This document shows, one piece after another, positions 53,530-62,651 of a stretch of 64,000 nucleotides of DNA (position 1 is its first letter; each line of letters starts with the position of its first letter). Location of the stretch: NCBI RefSeq assembly GCF_014164785.1, contig NZ_JACJFN010000001.1:682001-746000 (forward strand), read 5' to 3'. Under the pieces are notes generated by a model, which saw only the letters and a list, made by a program, of their open reading frames with translations, did no database searches and was not told where the DNA came from. The translations under genes and the position numbers were made by a program. The DNA comes from Aquipseudomonas guryensis. GTDB taxonomy: Bacteria; Pseudomonadota; Gammaproteobacteria; Pseudomonadales; Pseudomonadaceae.

Positions 53530-53776
53530 GCCCGCCCCTGGCGCAGAGAATCATTCAAGCGTAGTCAGCAACTGAGTTTTCTCGCCAAACAGGCCCGGGC
53601 AAAACGTGACAATTTCATTCAAGCGTCTGCCACTCGCCACTCCCCTGCAGAAGCCAGCGTCGTGACCTGCTATTTTTGATCAGTCGGTCGATAACCGCGT
53701 GCCTCAGGCGCACTCGCAACCGTCTTTTCCCGGTATCCATTTTTTATTTCATCACCCGGCGGGTAGCCGTTCGCCC

Positions 53777-55969
53777 ATGCCTTCATCGCTCGACTTCACC
53801 CTGCGCAGCCTGTGGGCGCGCGAAAAATTCACCTACGGCATCCGCGTGTTCATCGCGCTGGCCGGCTCCATGGCCCTGTGCTGGTACCTGGACAAGATCG
53901 CCCTGGTCATTCCGCTGTTCCTCGGCTGCATCGCCAGCGCCCTGGCCGAGAGCGACGACCACTGGCGCGGCCGCCTGCAGGCGCTGCTGGTAACCCTGGT
54001 CTGCTTCGCCGCCACCGCCACGGCGGTGCAGCTGCTGTTCCCCTACCCCTGGCTGTTCGGCATCGGCCTGGCCCTGGCCGCATTCGCCATGACCCTGCTA
54101 GGCGGCATCGGCGAACGCTATGCGGCGGTGGCCTCGGCCACCCTGATCCTGGCGATCTACACGGCCATCGGCCTGGAACACCGGGGCGGCGGCATGGGCA
54201 GCTTCTGGCAGGAACCGTTGCTGCTGATCGCCGGCGCCGCCTGGTACGGCCTGCTCGGGGTGATCTGGAGCGCGCTGTTCAGCCAGCAGCCGGTGCAGCA
54301 GGCACTGGCGCGGGTGTTCATCGAGCTGGGCGCGTTCCTGCGCCTGAAAGCCGCGCTGTTCGAGCCACAGCGCCAGCTCGACATCGAAGCCCGGCGCCTG
54401 GCCGTGGCCAAGCAGAACGGCAAGGTGGTCAGCGCGCTGAACCAGGCCAAGGACATCATCCTCAACCGCATGAGCCGCAAGCGCAGCGGGCAGAAGACCA
54501 ACCGCTACCTCAAGCTGTACTTCATCGCCCAGGACATTCACGAGCGCGCCAGTTCCTCACACCACCCCTACAACGCCCTGGCCGAGGCCTTCTTCCACAG
54601 CGACGTGATGTTCCGCTGCGGGCGCCTGCTCAGTCAGCAGGGCAAGGCCTGCCAGGCTCTCGGCACGGCCATCCGCATGCGCCAGCCGTTCGACTACAAC
54701 GACAACAGCCAGGCCATGGCCGACCTCAACGCCTCCATGGCCTACCTGCGCGAGCAGAACAACCCGGCCTGGCGCCGCCTGCTGCGCTCGCTGGCCGCCC
54801 TGGCCGGCAACCTGGAAACCCTGGAACGCAAGCTGACCAGCGCCAGCAACCCGGATGCCCTGGCCGACGAGCAGGACAGCGCACTGCTCGACCGCTCGCC
54901 GCAAAGCCTCAAGGACGCCTTCGAGCGCCTGCGCCAGCATATCTCGCCGACCTCGCTGGTATTCCGCCATGCCCTGCGCCTGTCGGTGGCTCTAGCCGCC
55001 GGCTATGGCCTGCTGCACTGGGTGCATCCGCAACAGGGCTACTGGATTCTGCTGACCACCCTGTTCGTCTGCCGGCCCAGCTACGGTGCCACGCGCCTGC
55101 GCCTGGTGCAGCGGGTCAGCGGCACCCTGCTCGGCCTGGTCGCTGGCTGGGCGCTGATCAGTCTGTTCCCCGATCCGCTGCTGCAGTCGCTGTTCGCCGT
55201 GGTGGCCGGGGTGGCCTTCTTCACCAACCGGGTCGACCGCTACACCCTGGCCACCAGCGCCATGACCCTGGTGGTGGTGCTCTGCTTCAACCAGGTCAGC
55301 GACGGCTATGCGGTGATCTGGCCGCGCCTGGTGGATACCGTGCTGGGCACGGTGATCGCCGGCCTGGCGGTGTTCTTCATCCTGCCCGACTGGCAGGGGC
55401 GCAAGCTCAACCAGGTACTGGCCAGCACCCTGAGCAGCAACAGCCGCTACCTGCTGCAGATCATGCAGCAGTATGAATCGGGCAAGCGCGACGACCTGAG
55501 CTACCGCCTGGCCCGGCGCAACGCACACAACGCCGATGCGGCGCTGTCGACCACCCTGAGCAACATGCTCATGGAGCCCGGCCATTTCAGGAAGGACGCC
55601 GAGACCGGTTTCCGCTTCCTGGTGCTGTCGCACACCCTGCTCAGCTACCTGTCGGCCCTCGGCGCACACCGCGAGAGCCTGGCCGACGATGCCAGCGACG
55701 CCCTGCATGACCGCGCCGTGGCGCATATCAGCGCGACGCTGGAGAGCATCGCCAGCAGCCTGCGCGACAACCAGCCGGTGGCGGTCTACAGCGAAGCCGA
55801 CCAGGCCCTGGCCGAGGAGCTGGAACAGTTGCCGGAAGAAATCGACGAAGGTCACCGCCTGGTGCAGGTGCAACTCGGCCTGATCTGCCGCCAGCTGGCA
55901 CCGCTGCGCACCCTGGTCGCGCACCTGCAGAAGCAGCAGCCGGAGGCGGTGGTGGGCAAGGCGGCATAG
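53777..55969 (+). CDS. YccS-type FUSC-family inner-membrane transporter
   Basis: About 730 residues. Two blocks of five to six helices (about 20-170, and 410-560 with the FRHALRLSVALAAGYGLLHW start) are each followed by a cytoplasmic helical region, the FUSC/YccS layout. Family relatives are linked to efflux of aromatic carboxylates. ATG 53777 starts MPSSLDFTLRSLW. A start 78 bases earlier is in frame but codes an atypical leader. The downstream spacer is packed with repeats. Confidence 0.9.
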   Translation: MPSSLDFTLRSLWAREKFTYGIRVFIALAGSMALCWYLDKIALVIPLFLGCIASALAESDDHWRGRLQALLVTLVCFAATATAVQLLFPYPWLFGIGLALAAFAMTLLGGIGERYAAVASATLILAIYTAIGLEHRGGGMGSFWQEPLLLIAGAAWYGLLGVIWSALFSQQPVQQALARVFIELGAFLRLKAALFEPQRQLDIEARRLAVAKQNGKVVSALNQAKDIILNRMSRKRSGQKTNRYLKLYFIAQDIHERASSSHHPYNALAEAFFHSDVMFRCGRLLSQQGKACQALGTAIRMRQPFDYNDNSQAMADLNASMAYLREQNNPAWRRLLRSLAALAGNLETLERKLTSASNPDALADEQDSALLDRSPQSLKDAFERLRQHISPTSLVFRHALRLSVALAAGYGLLHWVHPQQGYWILLTTLFVCRPSYGATRLRLVQRVSGTLLGLVAGWALISLFPDPLLQSLFAVVAGVAFFTNRVDRYTLATSAMTLVVVLCFNQVSDGYAVIWPRLVDTVLGTVIAGLAVFFILPDWQGRKLNQVLASTLSSNSRYLLQIMQQYESGKRDDLSYRLARRNAHNADAALSTTLSNMLMEPGHFRKDAETGFRFLVLSHTLLSYLSALGAHRESLADDASDALHDRAVAHISATLESIASSLRDNQPVAVYSEADQALAEELEQLPEEIDEGHRLVQVQLGLICRQLAPLRTLVAHLQKQQPEAVVGKAA

Positions 55970-55975
55970 CACCCT

Positions 55976-56096
55976 CTCCCCCGGCCCCTCTCCCGTAAAC
56001 GGGCGAGGGGTGACTAACCCACAGCGCCGCAAACTGGCTGATGCACGGAGCCGCTTCTGCTCCCTCTCCCATTTATGGGAGAGGGTTGGGGAGAGG
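55976..56096. repeat. Two CTCTCCC/GGGAGAG palindromes in tandem
   Basis: Two related pyrimidine-rich/purine-rich hairpins occur after the YccS-type gene: CCCTCTCCC..GGGCGAGGGG (about 55976-56010) and CCCTCTCCCATTTATGGGAGAGGG (about 56062-56085). The same family appears near 290-334 and 59628-59680. They occupy the first part of a 389-bp gap with no gene. Confidence 0.7.
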
Positions 56097-56100
56097 GTCT

Positions 56101-56154
56101 GTAGCCCGGATGCAATCCGGAGCTGCCTGCATTCCCGGATTGCATCCGGGCTAC
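56101..56154. repeat. Palindromic repeat, GTAGCCCGGATGCAATCCGG family
   Basis: A full inverted repeat from GTAGCCCGG (56101) to CTAC (56154), with arms matching the copy at 41664-41716. It is the third element in the repeat stack. Confidence 0.85.
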
Positions 56155-56172
56155 GCACCTACACCCTTTGAT

Positions 56173-56270
56173 CATTCCCACGCTCCGCGTGGGAATGCCG
56201 CCACAGGCGCTCCGCGTCTACGGGACGCGGAGCGTCCTGGGCTGGGTGCCCACGCTGGAGCGTGGGCACC
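56173..56270. repeat. Three successive hairpins (CATTCCCACG and GCTCCGCGTC types)
   Basis: CATTCCCACG/CGTGGGAATG (56173-56197), then GCTCCGCGTC/GACGCGGAGC (56209-56233), then the 12-bp perfect GGTGCCCACGCT/AGCGTGGGCACC (56245-56270). The three neighbours share CACGC/GCGTG words and look like parts of one composite palindromic element. The remaining spacer to 56358 has a TAGAAT -10-like word at 56320-56325 and no gene. Confidence 0.75.
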
Positions 56271-56358
56271 AACACTTCACTGACCGACGACCGCCCACAA
56301 GCCCGCCGCCGCTTTCCGCTAGAATGCGCGCCTTTGCGACTTATCCGAGGTTCCAGCC

Positions 56359-57543
56359 GTGTCCTTCTTCCCGGTCATCATCATTGGCGCTGGCGCCGCC
56401 GGCCTGATGTGCGCGGCGCAAGCCGGCGCGCGCGGGCGCCAGGTACTGCTGCTCGACCACGCCAACAAGGCGGGCAAGAAGATCCTCATGTCCGGCGGCG
56501 GGCGCTGCAACTTCACCAATATGTACAGCGAGCCGGGCAACTTCCTCTCCGGCAACCCGCACTTCTGCAAGTCGGCACTGGCGCGCTACACCCAGTGGGA
56601 CTTCATCGAGCTGGTGGCCAAGCACGGCGTGCCCTACCACGAGAAGAAACTCGGCCAGCTGTTCTGCGACAACAAGGCCAGCGACATCCTCAACCTGCTG
56701 CTGGCCGAATGCGACGCGGCCGGCGTCGACCTGCGCCTGGACACCCAGATCGAGAAGATCGACAAGCTGGAGACCGGCTACCGTCTGCTCACCAGCGGCG
56801 GCAGCTTCGACTGCGAATCCCTGGTGATCGCCACCGGCGGCCTGTCGATCCCCACCCTCGGCGCCACCGGCTTCGGCTATCAGGTGGCGCGGCAGTTCGG
56901 CCATGAGCTGCTACCGACCCGCGCCGGCCTGGTGCCGTTCACCATCACCGAGCCGCAGCTGAAAGAGCTGTGCACCGAGCTGTCCGGCACCTCGGTGGAA
57001 GACTGCCTGGTGAGCTGCAACGGGCAGAGCTTCAAGGAGAACATCCTGTTCACCCACCGCGGCCTTAGTGGCCCGGCGATCCTGCAGATCTCCTCCTACT
57101 GGCAGCCCGGCGACAGCGTGCAGATCAACCTGCTGCCGCACCTCGACCTGCCCGAGTGGCTGGCCGAGCAGCAGCGCGAACGGCCGAATAGCGAGCTGAA
57201 GACCCTGCTCGGCGAGCTGTTCACCAAGAAGATGGCCAACCTGCTGGCCGAGCAGTGGTTCGTCTCCAAGCCGCTCAAGCAGTACACCCCGGCCGAGCTG
57301 AATACCGTGGCCACGCGCCTGGCCGAGTGGACGCTGGTCCCGGCCGGCACCGAGGGCTACCGCACCGCCGAAGTCACCCTCGGCGGCGTGGACACCCGCG
57401 AGGTGTCGTCGAAGACCATGGAGTCGCTGAAATCACCGGGGCTGTATTTCATCGGCGAGGTGCTCGACGTCACCGGCCACCTGGGCGGCTTCAATTTCCA
57501 GTGGGCCTGGGCCTCGGCCCATGCGGCGGCGCAGTTCGTCTAA
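56359..57543 (+). CDS. NAD(P)/FAD-dependent flavoprotein (YhiN/HI0933 family)
   Basis: 394 residues from GTG 56359. The FAD-binding VIIIGAGAAGLMCAAQAG and ANKAGKKILMSGGGRCNFTN are both hallmarks of the HI0933/YhiN family, and the C-terminal GGVDTREVSSKTMESLKSPG and GLYFIGEVLDVTGHLGGFNF complete it. The family comprises flavoproteins of uncertain substrate, sometimes annotated as BaiN-like. The gene is preceded by the repeat stack and a possible CTAGAAT promoter word. Confidence 0.9.
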   Translation: MSFFPVIIIGAGAAGLMCAAQAGARGRQVLLLDHANKAGKKILMSGGGRCNFTNMYSEPGNFLSGNPHFCKSALARYTQWDFIELVAKHGVPYHEKKLGQLFCDNKASDILNLLLAECDAAGVDLRLDTQIEKIDKLETGYRLLTSGGSFDCESLVIATGGLSIPTLGATGFGYQVARQFGHELLPTRAGLVPFTITEPQLKELCTELSGTSVEDCLVSCNGQSFKENILFTHRGLSGPAILQISSYWQPGDSVQINLLPHLDLPEWLAEQQRERPNSELKTLLGELFTKKMANLLAEQWFVSKPLKQYTPAELNTVATRLAEWTLVPAGTEGYRTAEVTLGGVDTREVSSKTMESLKSPGLYFIGEVLDVTGHLGGFNFQWAWASAHAAAQFV

Positions 57544-57741
57544 CAACCTGTCCACTTAGGGTGCGCCGCAAGCCCGCCGATTGCCCCTTGTGTGCAGGGC
57601 GCCCCCTAAGGGAAAGCCCGCAGCAGAAAGCCCCGGCCGCCAGAAACCCTGAAAAATAGCGGGTAAGGCTGGGCAGCCTTATTGGCACTCTGCCAGTATT
57701 GGTGGATGGCGCCACGCGGCGCAGATCACCCGAGTGTCCCG

Positions 57742-59538
57742 ATGCCTGGCGCCCGTCACCATCCTTCACTACCCCTGCTGATGCTGCTCGCCCTGCTGCT
57801 GAGCCTGCTGACGCTGCCTGCGCGGGCCACCCTGGTGTTGCACGATGCCCGCCCGTCCGTGGCCCTGCTCGGCCAGGTCGACTACCTCGCCGACCCGACC
57901 GGCGAGCTGCAACTGCAAGCGCTGCTCGCCAGCCCCGAACGTTTCCACAGCAGCGCAGGGCGCCGCGACCTGAGCTTCGGCTATGTCCAGGGTGCCATCT
58001 GGCTGCGTCTGCAGGTCGAGTCCGCGGCCAGCCAGGCGCGCGACTGGCGCCTGGAAATCGACTATCCCTCGCTGGATCGGCTCGACCTCTACGATGTCGG
58101 CGCAGACGGCGTGCGCCACAGCCAGGCCGGCGACATGCTGCCCTTCGCGGAGCGCAGCGTCGGCAACCGCAACCCGGTGTTCGACCTGCACCTGCAACCC
58201 GGCGAGCGCCGCACCCTCTACCTGCGCGCCAGCTCCGAGGGCAGCATGACGCTCGGCGCCAGCCTCTACTCGCGGCAGGCCCACGAGCAGCACAGCCTCC
58301 AAGGCTATGTGGTGCAGGCCCTCTACGGCGGCACCCTGATCGCCCTCGGCTGCTACAACCTGCTGCTGTTCCTCGCCCTGCGCGAGCGCCCGTTCCTCTA
58401 CTACGTGCTGTTCGTCAGCGTATTCGCCATCGGCATCCTCGGCCTCAACGGCCTCGGCGCGCAGTTCCTCTGGCCGCAAGCCGGCTGGTGGACCAACCGC
58501 GCCCTGCCCTTTGGCATCAATGGCGCCGCGGCCATCGGCATCCTCTTCGCCCGCAGCTTCCTCGATACGCCGAAATGGCTGCCGCGTGGCGACCGTTGGT
58601 TGCGCCTGGCCTTCGTCATCGTAGCCTGCTGCGCCCTGGGCACCCTGCTGCTGCCGGTGCAGCTGGCCCTGCAGATCATGTCGATTTCCGGGATCGCCAT
58701 GTGCCTGACCCTGCTCGGCACCGCCTTCGTCTGCCTGAAGAATCGTGTGCCGAGCGCCGGCATCTTCGCCCTGGCCTGGAGCATGCTGCTCGGCGGCGCG
58801 GTCCTGCTGGCGCTGCGCAACTTCGCCCTGATCCCGTCGAACTTCTTCACCATCCACGCCATGCAGATCGGCTCGTCGCTGGAGATGATCCTGCTGTCAT
58901 TCGCCCTCGCCGCGCGCTTCAACGAGCTCAAGCGGCAGAAGGAACAGGCCCTGCAGCAGCAGGAGCGCCAGCTGGAGCAGCGCGTGGCCGAGCGCACCGA
59001 AGCCCTGGAAGAAGCCAACCAGCGCCTGCGCGGCCTGGCCATGAAAGATCCGCTCACCGGCCTGGCCAACCGTACTGCGTTGCAGACCCAGCTGGAGCTG
59101 GCCATCCGCCGTTCACAGCGGCGCCAGGAGTTGCTGGCCGTGATGCTGATCGACCTGGACGGTTTCAAGCCGATCAACGACCAGCACGGCCACGCCCTCG
59201 GCGATCAGGTCCTGGCCGCCATCGCCCGGCGCCTGCAGCACTGCGCCCGCGAAACCGACCTGCCGGCGCGCCTGGGTGGCGATGAGTTCGTTCTGGTGTG
59301 CGAAACCATCAACTCGCCCGAGCACGCGGAGCAGGTGGCGCAGCGGGTTCTCGAACAGATCAGCTTGCCCATCGAACTGGACCAACTGACCGTGCAAGTC
59401 GGCGCCAGTATCGGCATCGCCCTGAGTCGCGGCGAGGACAGCGGCACCCTGCTGATCCGCCGCGCCGACGCCGCCATGTATGCCGCCAAGGCCAGCGGCC
59501 GCAACCGCGTGCAGTTGCATGAGGTCACTCCGGCCTGA
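57742..59538 (+). CDS. 7TM-DISM diguanylate cyclase
   Basis: 598 residues. A signal peptide (LLMLLALLLSLLTLPARA) is followed by a 7TMR-DISM extracellular domain (about 40-175), a seven-helix DISM region (about 185-400), a coiled coil (EQALQQQERQLEQRVAERTE) and a GGDEF domain. The active-site LGGDEF is intact, and the inhibitory RETD site lies five residues before it, so both catalysis and feedback inhibition are predicted. ATG 57742 is chosen for its position just before the signal peptide. Longer in-frame starts exist at 57682 and 57706. Confidence 0.9.
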   Translation: MPGARHHPSLPLLMLLALLLSLLTLPARATLVLHDARPSVALLGQVDYLADPTGELQLQALLASPERFHSSAGRRDLSFGYVQGAIWLRLQVESAASQARDWRLEIDYPSLDRLDLYDVGADGVRHSQAGDMLPFAERSVGNRNPVFDLHLQPGERRTLYLRASSEGSMTLGASLYSRQAHEQHSLQGYVVQALYGGTLIALGCYNLLLFLALRERPFLYYVLFVSVFAIGILGLNGLGAQFLWPQAGWWTNRALPFGINGAAAIGILFARSFLDTPKWLPRGDRWLRLAFVIVACCALGTLLLPVQLALQIMSISGIAMCLTLLGTAFVCLKNRVPSAGIFALAWSMLLGGAVLLALRNFALIPSNFFTIHAMQIGSSLEMILLSFALAARFNELKRQKEQALQQQERQLEQRVAERTEALEEANQRLRGLAMKDPLTGLANRTALQTQLELAIRRSQRRQELLAVMLIDLDGFKPINDQHGHALGDQVLAAIARRLQHCARETDLPARLGGDEFVLVCETINSPEHAEQVAQRVLEQISLPIELDQLTVQVGASIGIALSRGEDSGTLLIRRADAAMYAAKASGRNRVQLHEVTPA

Positions 59539-59627
59539 AGGATGCGGGGACGCGGCCAAGCGTCTGCCCATGATCGCCCGCTACAAGCTGCGCGATGGCG
59601 CCATCAGTCCCCAGAGCTAAGAGTTAG

Positions 59628-59680
59628 TCACCCCTCGCCCGTTCACGGGAGAGGGGCCGGGGGAGAGGGCTGCGCCCCGC
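59628..59680. repeat. CTCTCCC-type palindrome
   Basis: CCCCTCGCCC..GGGAGAGGGG near 59632-59660 is an imperfect hairpin of the family at 290-334 and 55976-56096, in the spacer between the convergent GGDEF and DJ-1 genes. Confidence 0.6.
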
Positions 59681-59710
59681 CGACGCCTTATCCTCAAGAG
59701 GCCGTATTGC

Positions 59711-60577
59711 TCAGACCTTTGGCAGTAACTCGATAAAGCTCCGCGTCCAGCTGTGCACATCCCCCGGCCAGCGCGCCGACACGTAATTACCGTCCCGCAC
59801 CACCCAGGCCGGCCGACTGTCACTGACGCTGTCGCGGTGCAGGCCGCTGGTCTTGCGCCAGTAGTCGGCGGCGTCCTTGGGCACATCGAGAAAGTCCGCC
59901 GGTCTGGCCAGCAGACGCCCGACCTCGCCCTGCACGCTCATATGCCCGGCCGCCTCACCCGGCGCCTCGCGATAGGTGCGGTAATAGTCGCGATCCCACC
60001 AGCGCCCATAGAAGCGCGTCAGGTTCCAGGCGGTCTTCTCCATCTGCCAGGTCAGCCCCGTGGTCTTGCGCCCGTGCAGCACCGAGCGACCATCCGCCGC
60101 GCGGCTGCGCGCCACCAGCAAGACACCGTGGCAGACCGCGGCCAACGGCTTGTCGGCGGCCATCCAGGCGGCGATGAAGGCTTGCAGCGGCGCGCTTTCC
60201 AGGTATTCGCGCATGCCGCGCGCCCAGTGCCCACCCGGCACCACCACCCCGGCGAAGTCCTCGACACGCAGACGTTCATGGCGCAGCGGCTGACGGTAAT
60301 CAGGATCGGCCAACATCGCGGCGCAGGCCTCGCGGGCATCGCCACGGGCGCGCAGCAGCAGGCCGAGCAACTTGAAGCGGCGCAGACCGGCAATCCGCCC
60401 CCAGGGATCTAGCCCTTCACCGCTCATCATCTGCGGGTCCGGCTGTGCCGGCAGACCGTCCGGGGTAGCAAAACACACCCGGTAGCCGGCCTGGCGCAGC
60501 AGGCGCCAGCTCAGGGCAGCTTCACTGGGGTCGTAGTCACGGCACGGCAGGGGAATGACGACACAAGGTGCGGGCAT
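59711..60577 (-). CDS. DJ-1/PfpI-family protein
   Basis: 288 residues. A glutamine-amidotransferase-like fold with VVVPGGHWARGMREYLESA and the nucleophile elbow AAVCHGVLLVAR (Cys149). The motif fits DJ-1/PfpI proteins (deglycase, protease or chaperone-like in various members). It is longer than single-domain DJ-1, with additional segments after residue 190 (TWQMEKTAWNLTRFYGRWWD). ATG 60577 begins MPAPCVVIPLPCRDY. Exact activity unknown. Confidence 0.85.
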   Translation of the reverse strand: MPAPCVVIPLPCRDYDPSEAALSWRLLRQAGYRVCFATPDGLPAQPDPQMMSGEGLDPWGRIAGLRRFKLLGLLLRARGDAREACAAMLADPDYRQPLRHERLRVEDFAGVVVPGGHWARGMREYLESAPLQAFIAAWMAADKPLAAVCHGVLLVARSRAADGRSVLHGRKTTGLTWQMEKTAWNLTRFYGRWWDRDYYRTYREAPGEAAGHMSVQGEVGRLLARPADFLDVPKDAADYWRKTSGLHRDSVSDSRPAWVVRDGNYVSARWPGDVHSWTRSFIELLPKV

Positions 60578-60684
60578 GCGCGGTCTCTCGGTAGGCGGGA
60601 AAGGCTCGACCATAACAGCTCACCCAACGCCGCACCGTGGCCTAGCGTGCCAGCGGCCACGGCCAGGGCTGCCAATCCGGGCGC

Positions 60685-61545
60685 TCAGCGCAGGGTCGCA
60701 GCAATCGCGTAGATATCCGCCTGGTGGTTGAGCACCAGTTCCAGCTCGCCATTGGCGCTGACGAAGTTCAGCGGCGGCAACAGCTTCTGGTAGGCCGCCA
60801 GCTCCACCAGCATCGGCAGATCAGCTTGCGGGTTCTGCTCCTTGATCGCATGGAACAGCGCCAGGTTGACCAGATCGATCAGCCCCAACTCGCGGCTTTC
60901 ACTCAGGCCCCAGCTGCCGGCGTTGCGGATCACGCCGATGTACTCGTCGTCCACTGCCCACTTCTTCAGCACGATCACTCCGAGCGACTTGCTGTATTCG
61001 CGGCACAGCTTGTAATACAGCTCGCCGGAAGGGATCTGCGCCTCATCCTTGAACGCCGACAGCACCGCCAGGGTGCCCACCTCGCTGAGCAGGCTGGCCA
61101 GCAAGGCATGCTCCGGCGCCACATGGCCGAGCAGGCGGGCGAGCATGGCGCTGGTGCTGGCCTTGAGCACCAGGCGCTCCCACACCTCGACGAACAGCCG
61201 CTTGTGCGCCGCGCTGTGCAGGGTGAACAGGCTGCGAATGCTGTGCACCATGGTGATGCGATCGACCTCGGCCATGCCCAGCAGAGTGATCACCTCATGC
61301 AGCGTCTTGGGCACCAGCGCATGCCGATACAGCGCGCAGGAGGCATGTTTCATCAGAATCGCGCTCAACGCCGGATCACGGCTGACCAGGCGCACCAGCG
61401 CCGGCACCGTCATCCGCTCGTCACTCAGGGCCCGGCGGATATCCAGGGTAATGGTCGGCAGGCTGGGCAACTGCTCCTGGCCCTGCATCAACTGCGACAC
61501 CACCCGCCGGTAGATCGAATAATCGGACGTTTCGTTGACCAACAC
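60685..61545 (-). CDS. HDOD-domain signal protein
   Basis: 286 residues of one HDOD domain: LPSLPTITLDIRRALSDERM, LVRLVSRDPALSAILMKHAS, LGMAEVDRITMVHSIRSLFT and SLLSEVGTLAVLSAFKDEAQ. The catalytic His-Asp of true HD proteins is not retained, as is normal for HDOD. These proteins act as regulators, often of c-di-GMP or cell-cycle pathways. GTG 61545 has GGAGG upstream. Partner unknown. Confidence 0.9.
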   Translation of the reverse strand: MLVNETSDYSIYRRVVSQLMQGQEQLPSLPTITLDIRRALSDERMTVPALVRLVSRDPALSAILMKHASCALYRHALVPKTLHEVITLLGMAEVDRITMVHSIRSLFTLHSAAHKRLFVEVWERLVLKASTSAMLARLLGHVAPEHALLASLLSEVGTLAVLSAFKDEAQIPSGELYYKLCREYSKSLGVIVLKKWAVDDEYIGVIRNAGSWGLSESRELGLIDLVNLALFHAIKEQNPQADLPMLVELAAYQKLLPPLNFVSANGELELVLNHQADIYAIAATLR

Positions 61546-61797
61546 ACACCTCCGCGCACTTCCGTTGCAGTGTAGGTGGCGCTAGGCGGGTGATGAGACA
61601 AAGGCACAGCGTTACGCGGTGGACAGGTCGGGGGGGAGTCAGTAATTTCGGCGCAGCTTTGCGCGGCGAAGCCTGGGGCCGATCGCCCGGCAGGCTTTTC
61701 GCCCGAATCCATAGCATTTACTGGGGCAGGTTTTAGGCCGAACAGCTATCCGATTTGGACAGGGCAGAGTCCATAACTTACCCACCGAGTGAAACCC

Positions 61798-61974
61798 ATG
61801 AATCGACGCAAAAAAATAAATCAGCTTTTGAAGGCTCACGCTAAAAAAGCCAGTGCCAAATTGGCCCCTAAAAAAAAGTCCACGTACATCAGCAAAGCCG
61901 ACCGCTTGAAGCTAGCCGCCGAGCCCAGCCAAGACTTGAGCCTTTCCCCTGAGGAGCTCACCCCTGCCCCGTGA
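61798..61974 (+). CDS. DUF2986 small basic protein
   Basis: 58 residues, MNRRKKINQLLKAHAKKASA then KLAPKKKSTYISKADRLKLA. This is the DUF2986 pattern, a small, very Lys/Arg-rich family of unknown function, probably RNA- or ribosome-associated (inference). A GTG 9 bases upstream is in frame. The ATG at 61798 matches the family start. The 252-base spacer upstream shows no other gene. Confidence 0.85.
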   Translation: MNRRKKINQLLKAHAKKASAKLAPKKKSTYISKADRLKLAAEPSQDLSLSPEELTPAP

Positions 61975-62120
61975 AGATTCAGATAGCGCTATTTAACGGC
62001 GCCTGCGGCCCGCTGTGCGGCGCACAGAAAAATTGCCGAAAGCGCTGAGTTCGTTCGCCGAACCACGCACTCAGTCGCGCCCCCGCAACACGCGCCACCC
62101 TTCTCACTGTCGAGCCCACC

Positions 62121-62594
62121 ATGCCCATCACCTGGATCATCCGCCATCACACCGACCTCTCCACCCACGAGCTTTACGCCCTGCTCGCCTTGCGCGCGCA
62201 GGTGTTCGTGGTTGAGCAGAACTGCCCTTATCTGGATGTGGACGGGCAGGACCTGCTCGGCGCTACCTGTCACCTGCTGGCCTGGCACGACGATACGCTG
62301 GTGGCCTATCTGCGCCTGCTCGCCCCAACGACACAGGACGGTGACGTGGTGATCGGCCGCGTTGTGATCGCGCCGCAGGCGCGCGGTACGGGCCTTGGCC
62401 ATGTGCTGATGGAGCGCGCACTGCTGGCCTGCGCCGAACGCTGGCCGGGCCTGTCGATTTATCTGTCAGCCCAGGCGCACTTGCAGGGCTACTACGGCCG
62501 TTATGGCTTCGCGCCAGTCGGCGAGGTCTATCTGGAAGACGGTATTCCGCATATCGGCATGCGCCGCAACTCCACACAATCTCCACAGACCTGA
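62121..62594 (+). CDS. elaA: ElaA-type GNAT acetyltransferase
   Basis: 157 residues with the ElaA N terminus (WIIRHHTDLSTHELYALLAL RAQVFVVEQNCPY in two adjoining blocks) and the acetyl-CoA loop VVIAPQARGTGLGHVLMERA, then GYYGRYGFAPVGEVYLEDGI. Substrate unknown. ATG 62121 starts MPITWIIRHH. Confidence 0.92.
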   Translation: MPITWIIRHHTDLSTHELYALLALRAQVFVVEQNCPYLDVDGQDLLGATCHLLAWHDDTLVAYLRLLAPTTQDGDVVIGRVVIAPQARGTGLGHVLMERALLACAERWPGLSIYLSAQAHLQGYYGRYGFAPVGEVYLEDGIPHIGMRRNSTQSPQT

Positions 62595-62651
62595 CCCAGC
62601 ACCTCCATCCTGGCGCCGCAGACTGCCGGCCTTCACCAAGGAGGACGGGCA

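Noticed and set aside
53812..55476. 554-residue plus-strand alternative frame in the YccS-type gene
   Set aside because: A Pro/Arg-rich +1 shadow; the real frame has membrane helices in the family layout.
57699..59285. 528-residue alternative frame in the GGDEF gene
   Set aside because: An Arg/Pro-rich shadow with no domain, while the other frame has signal peptide, DISM and GGDEF.
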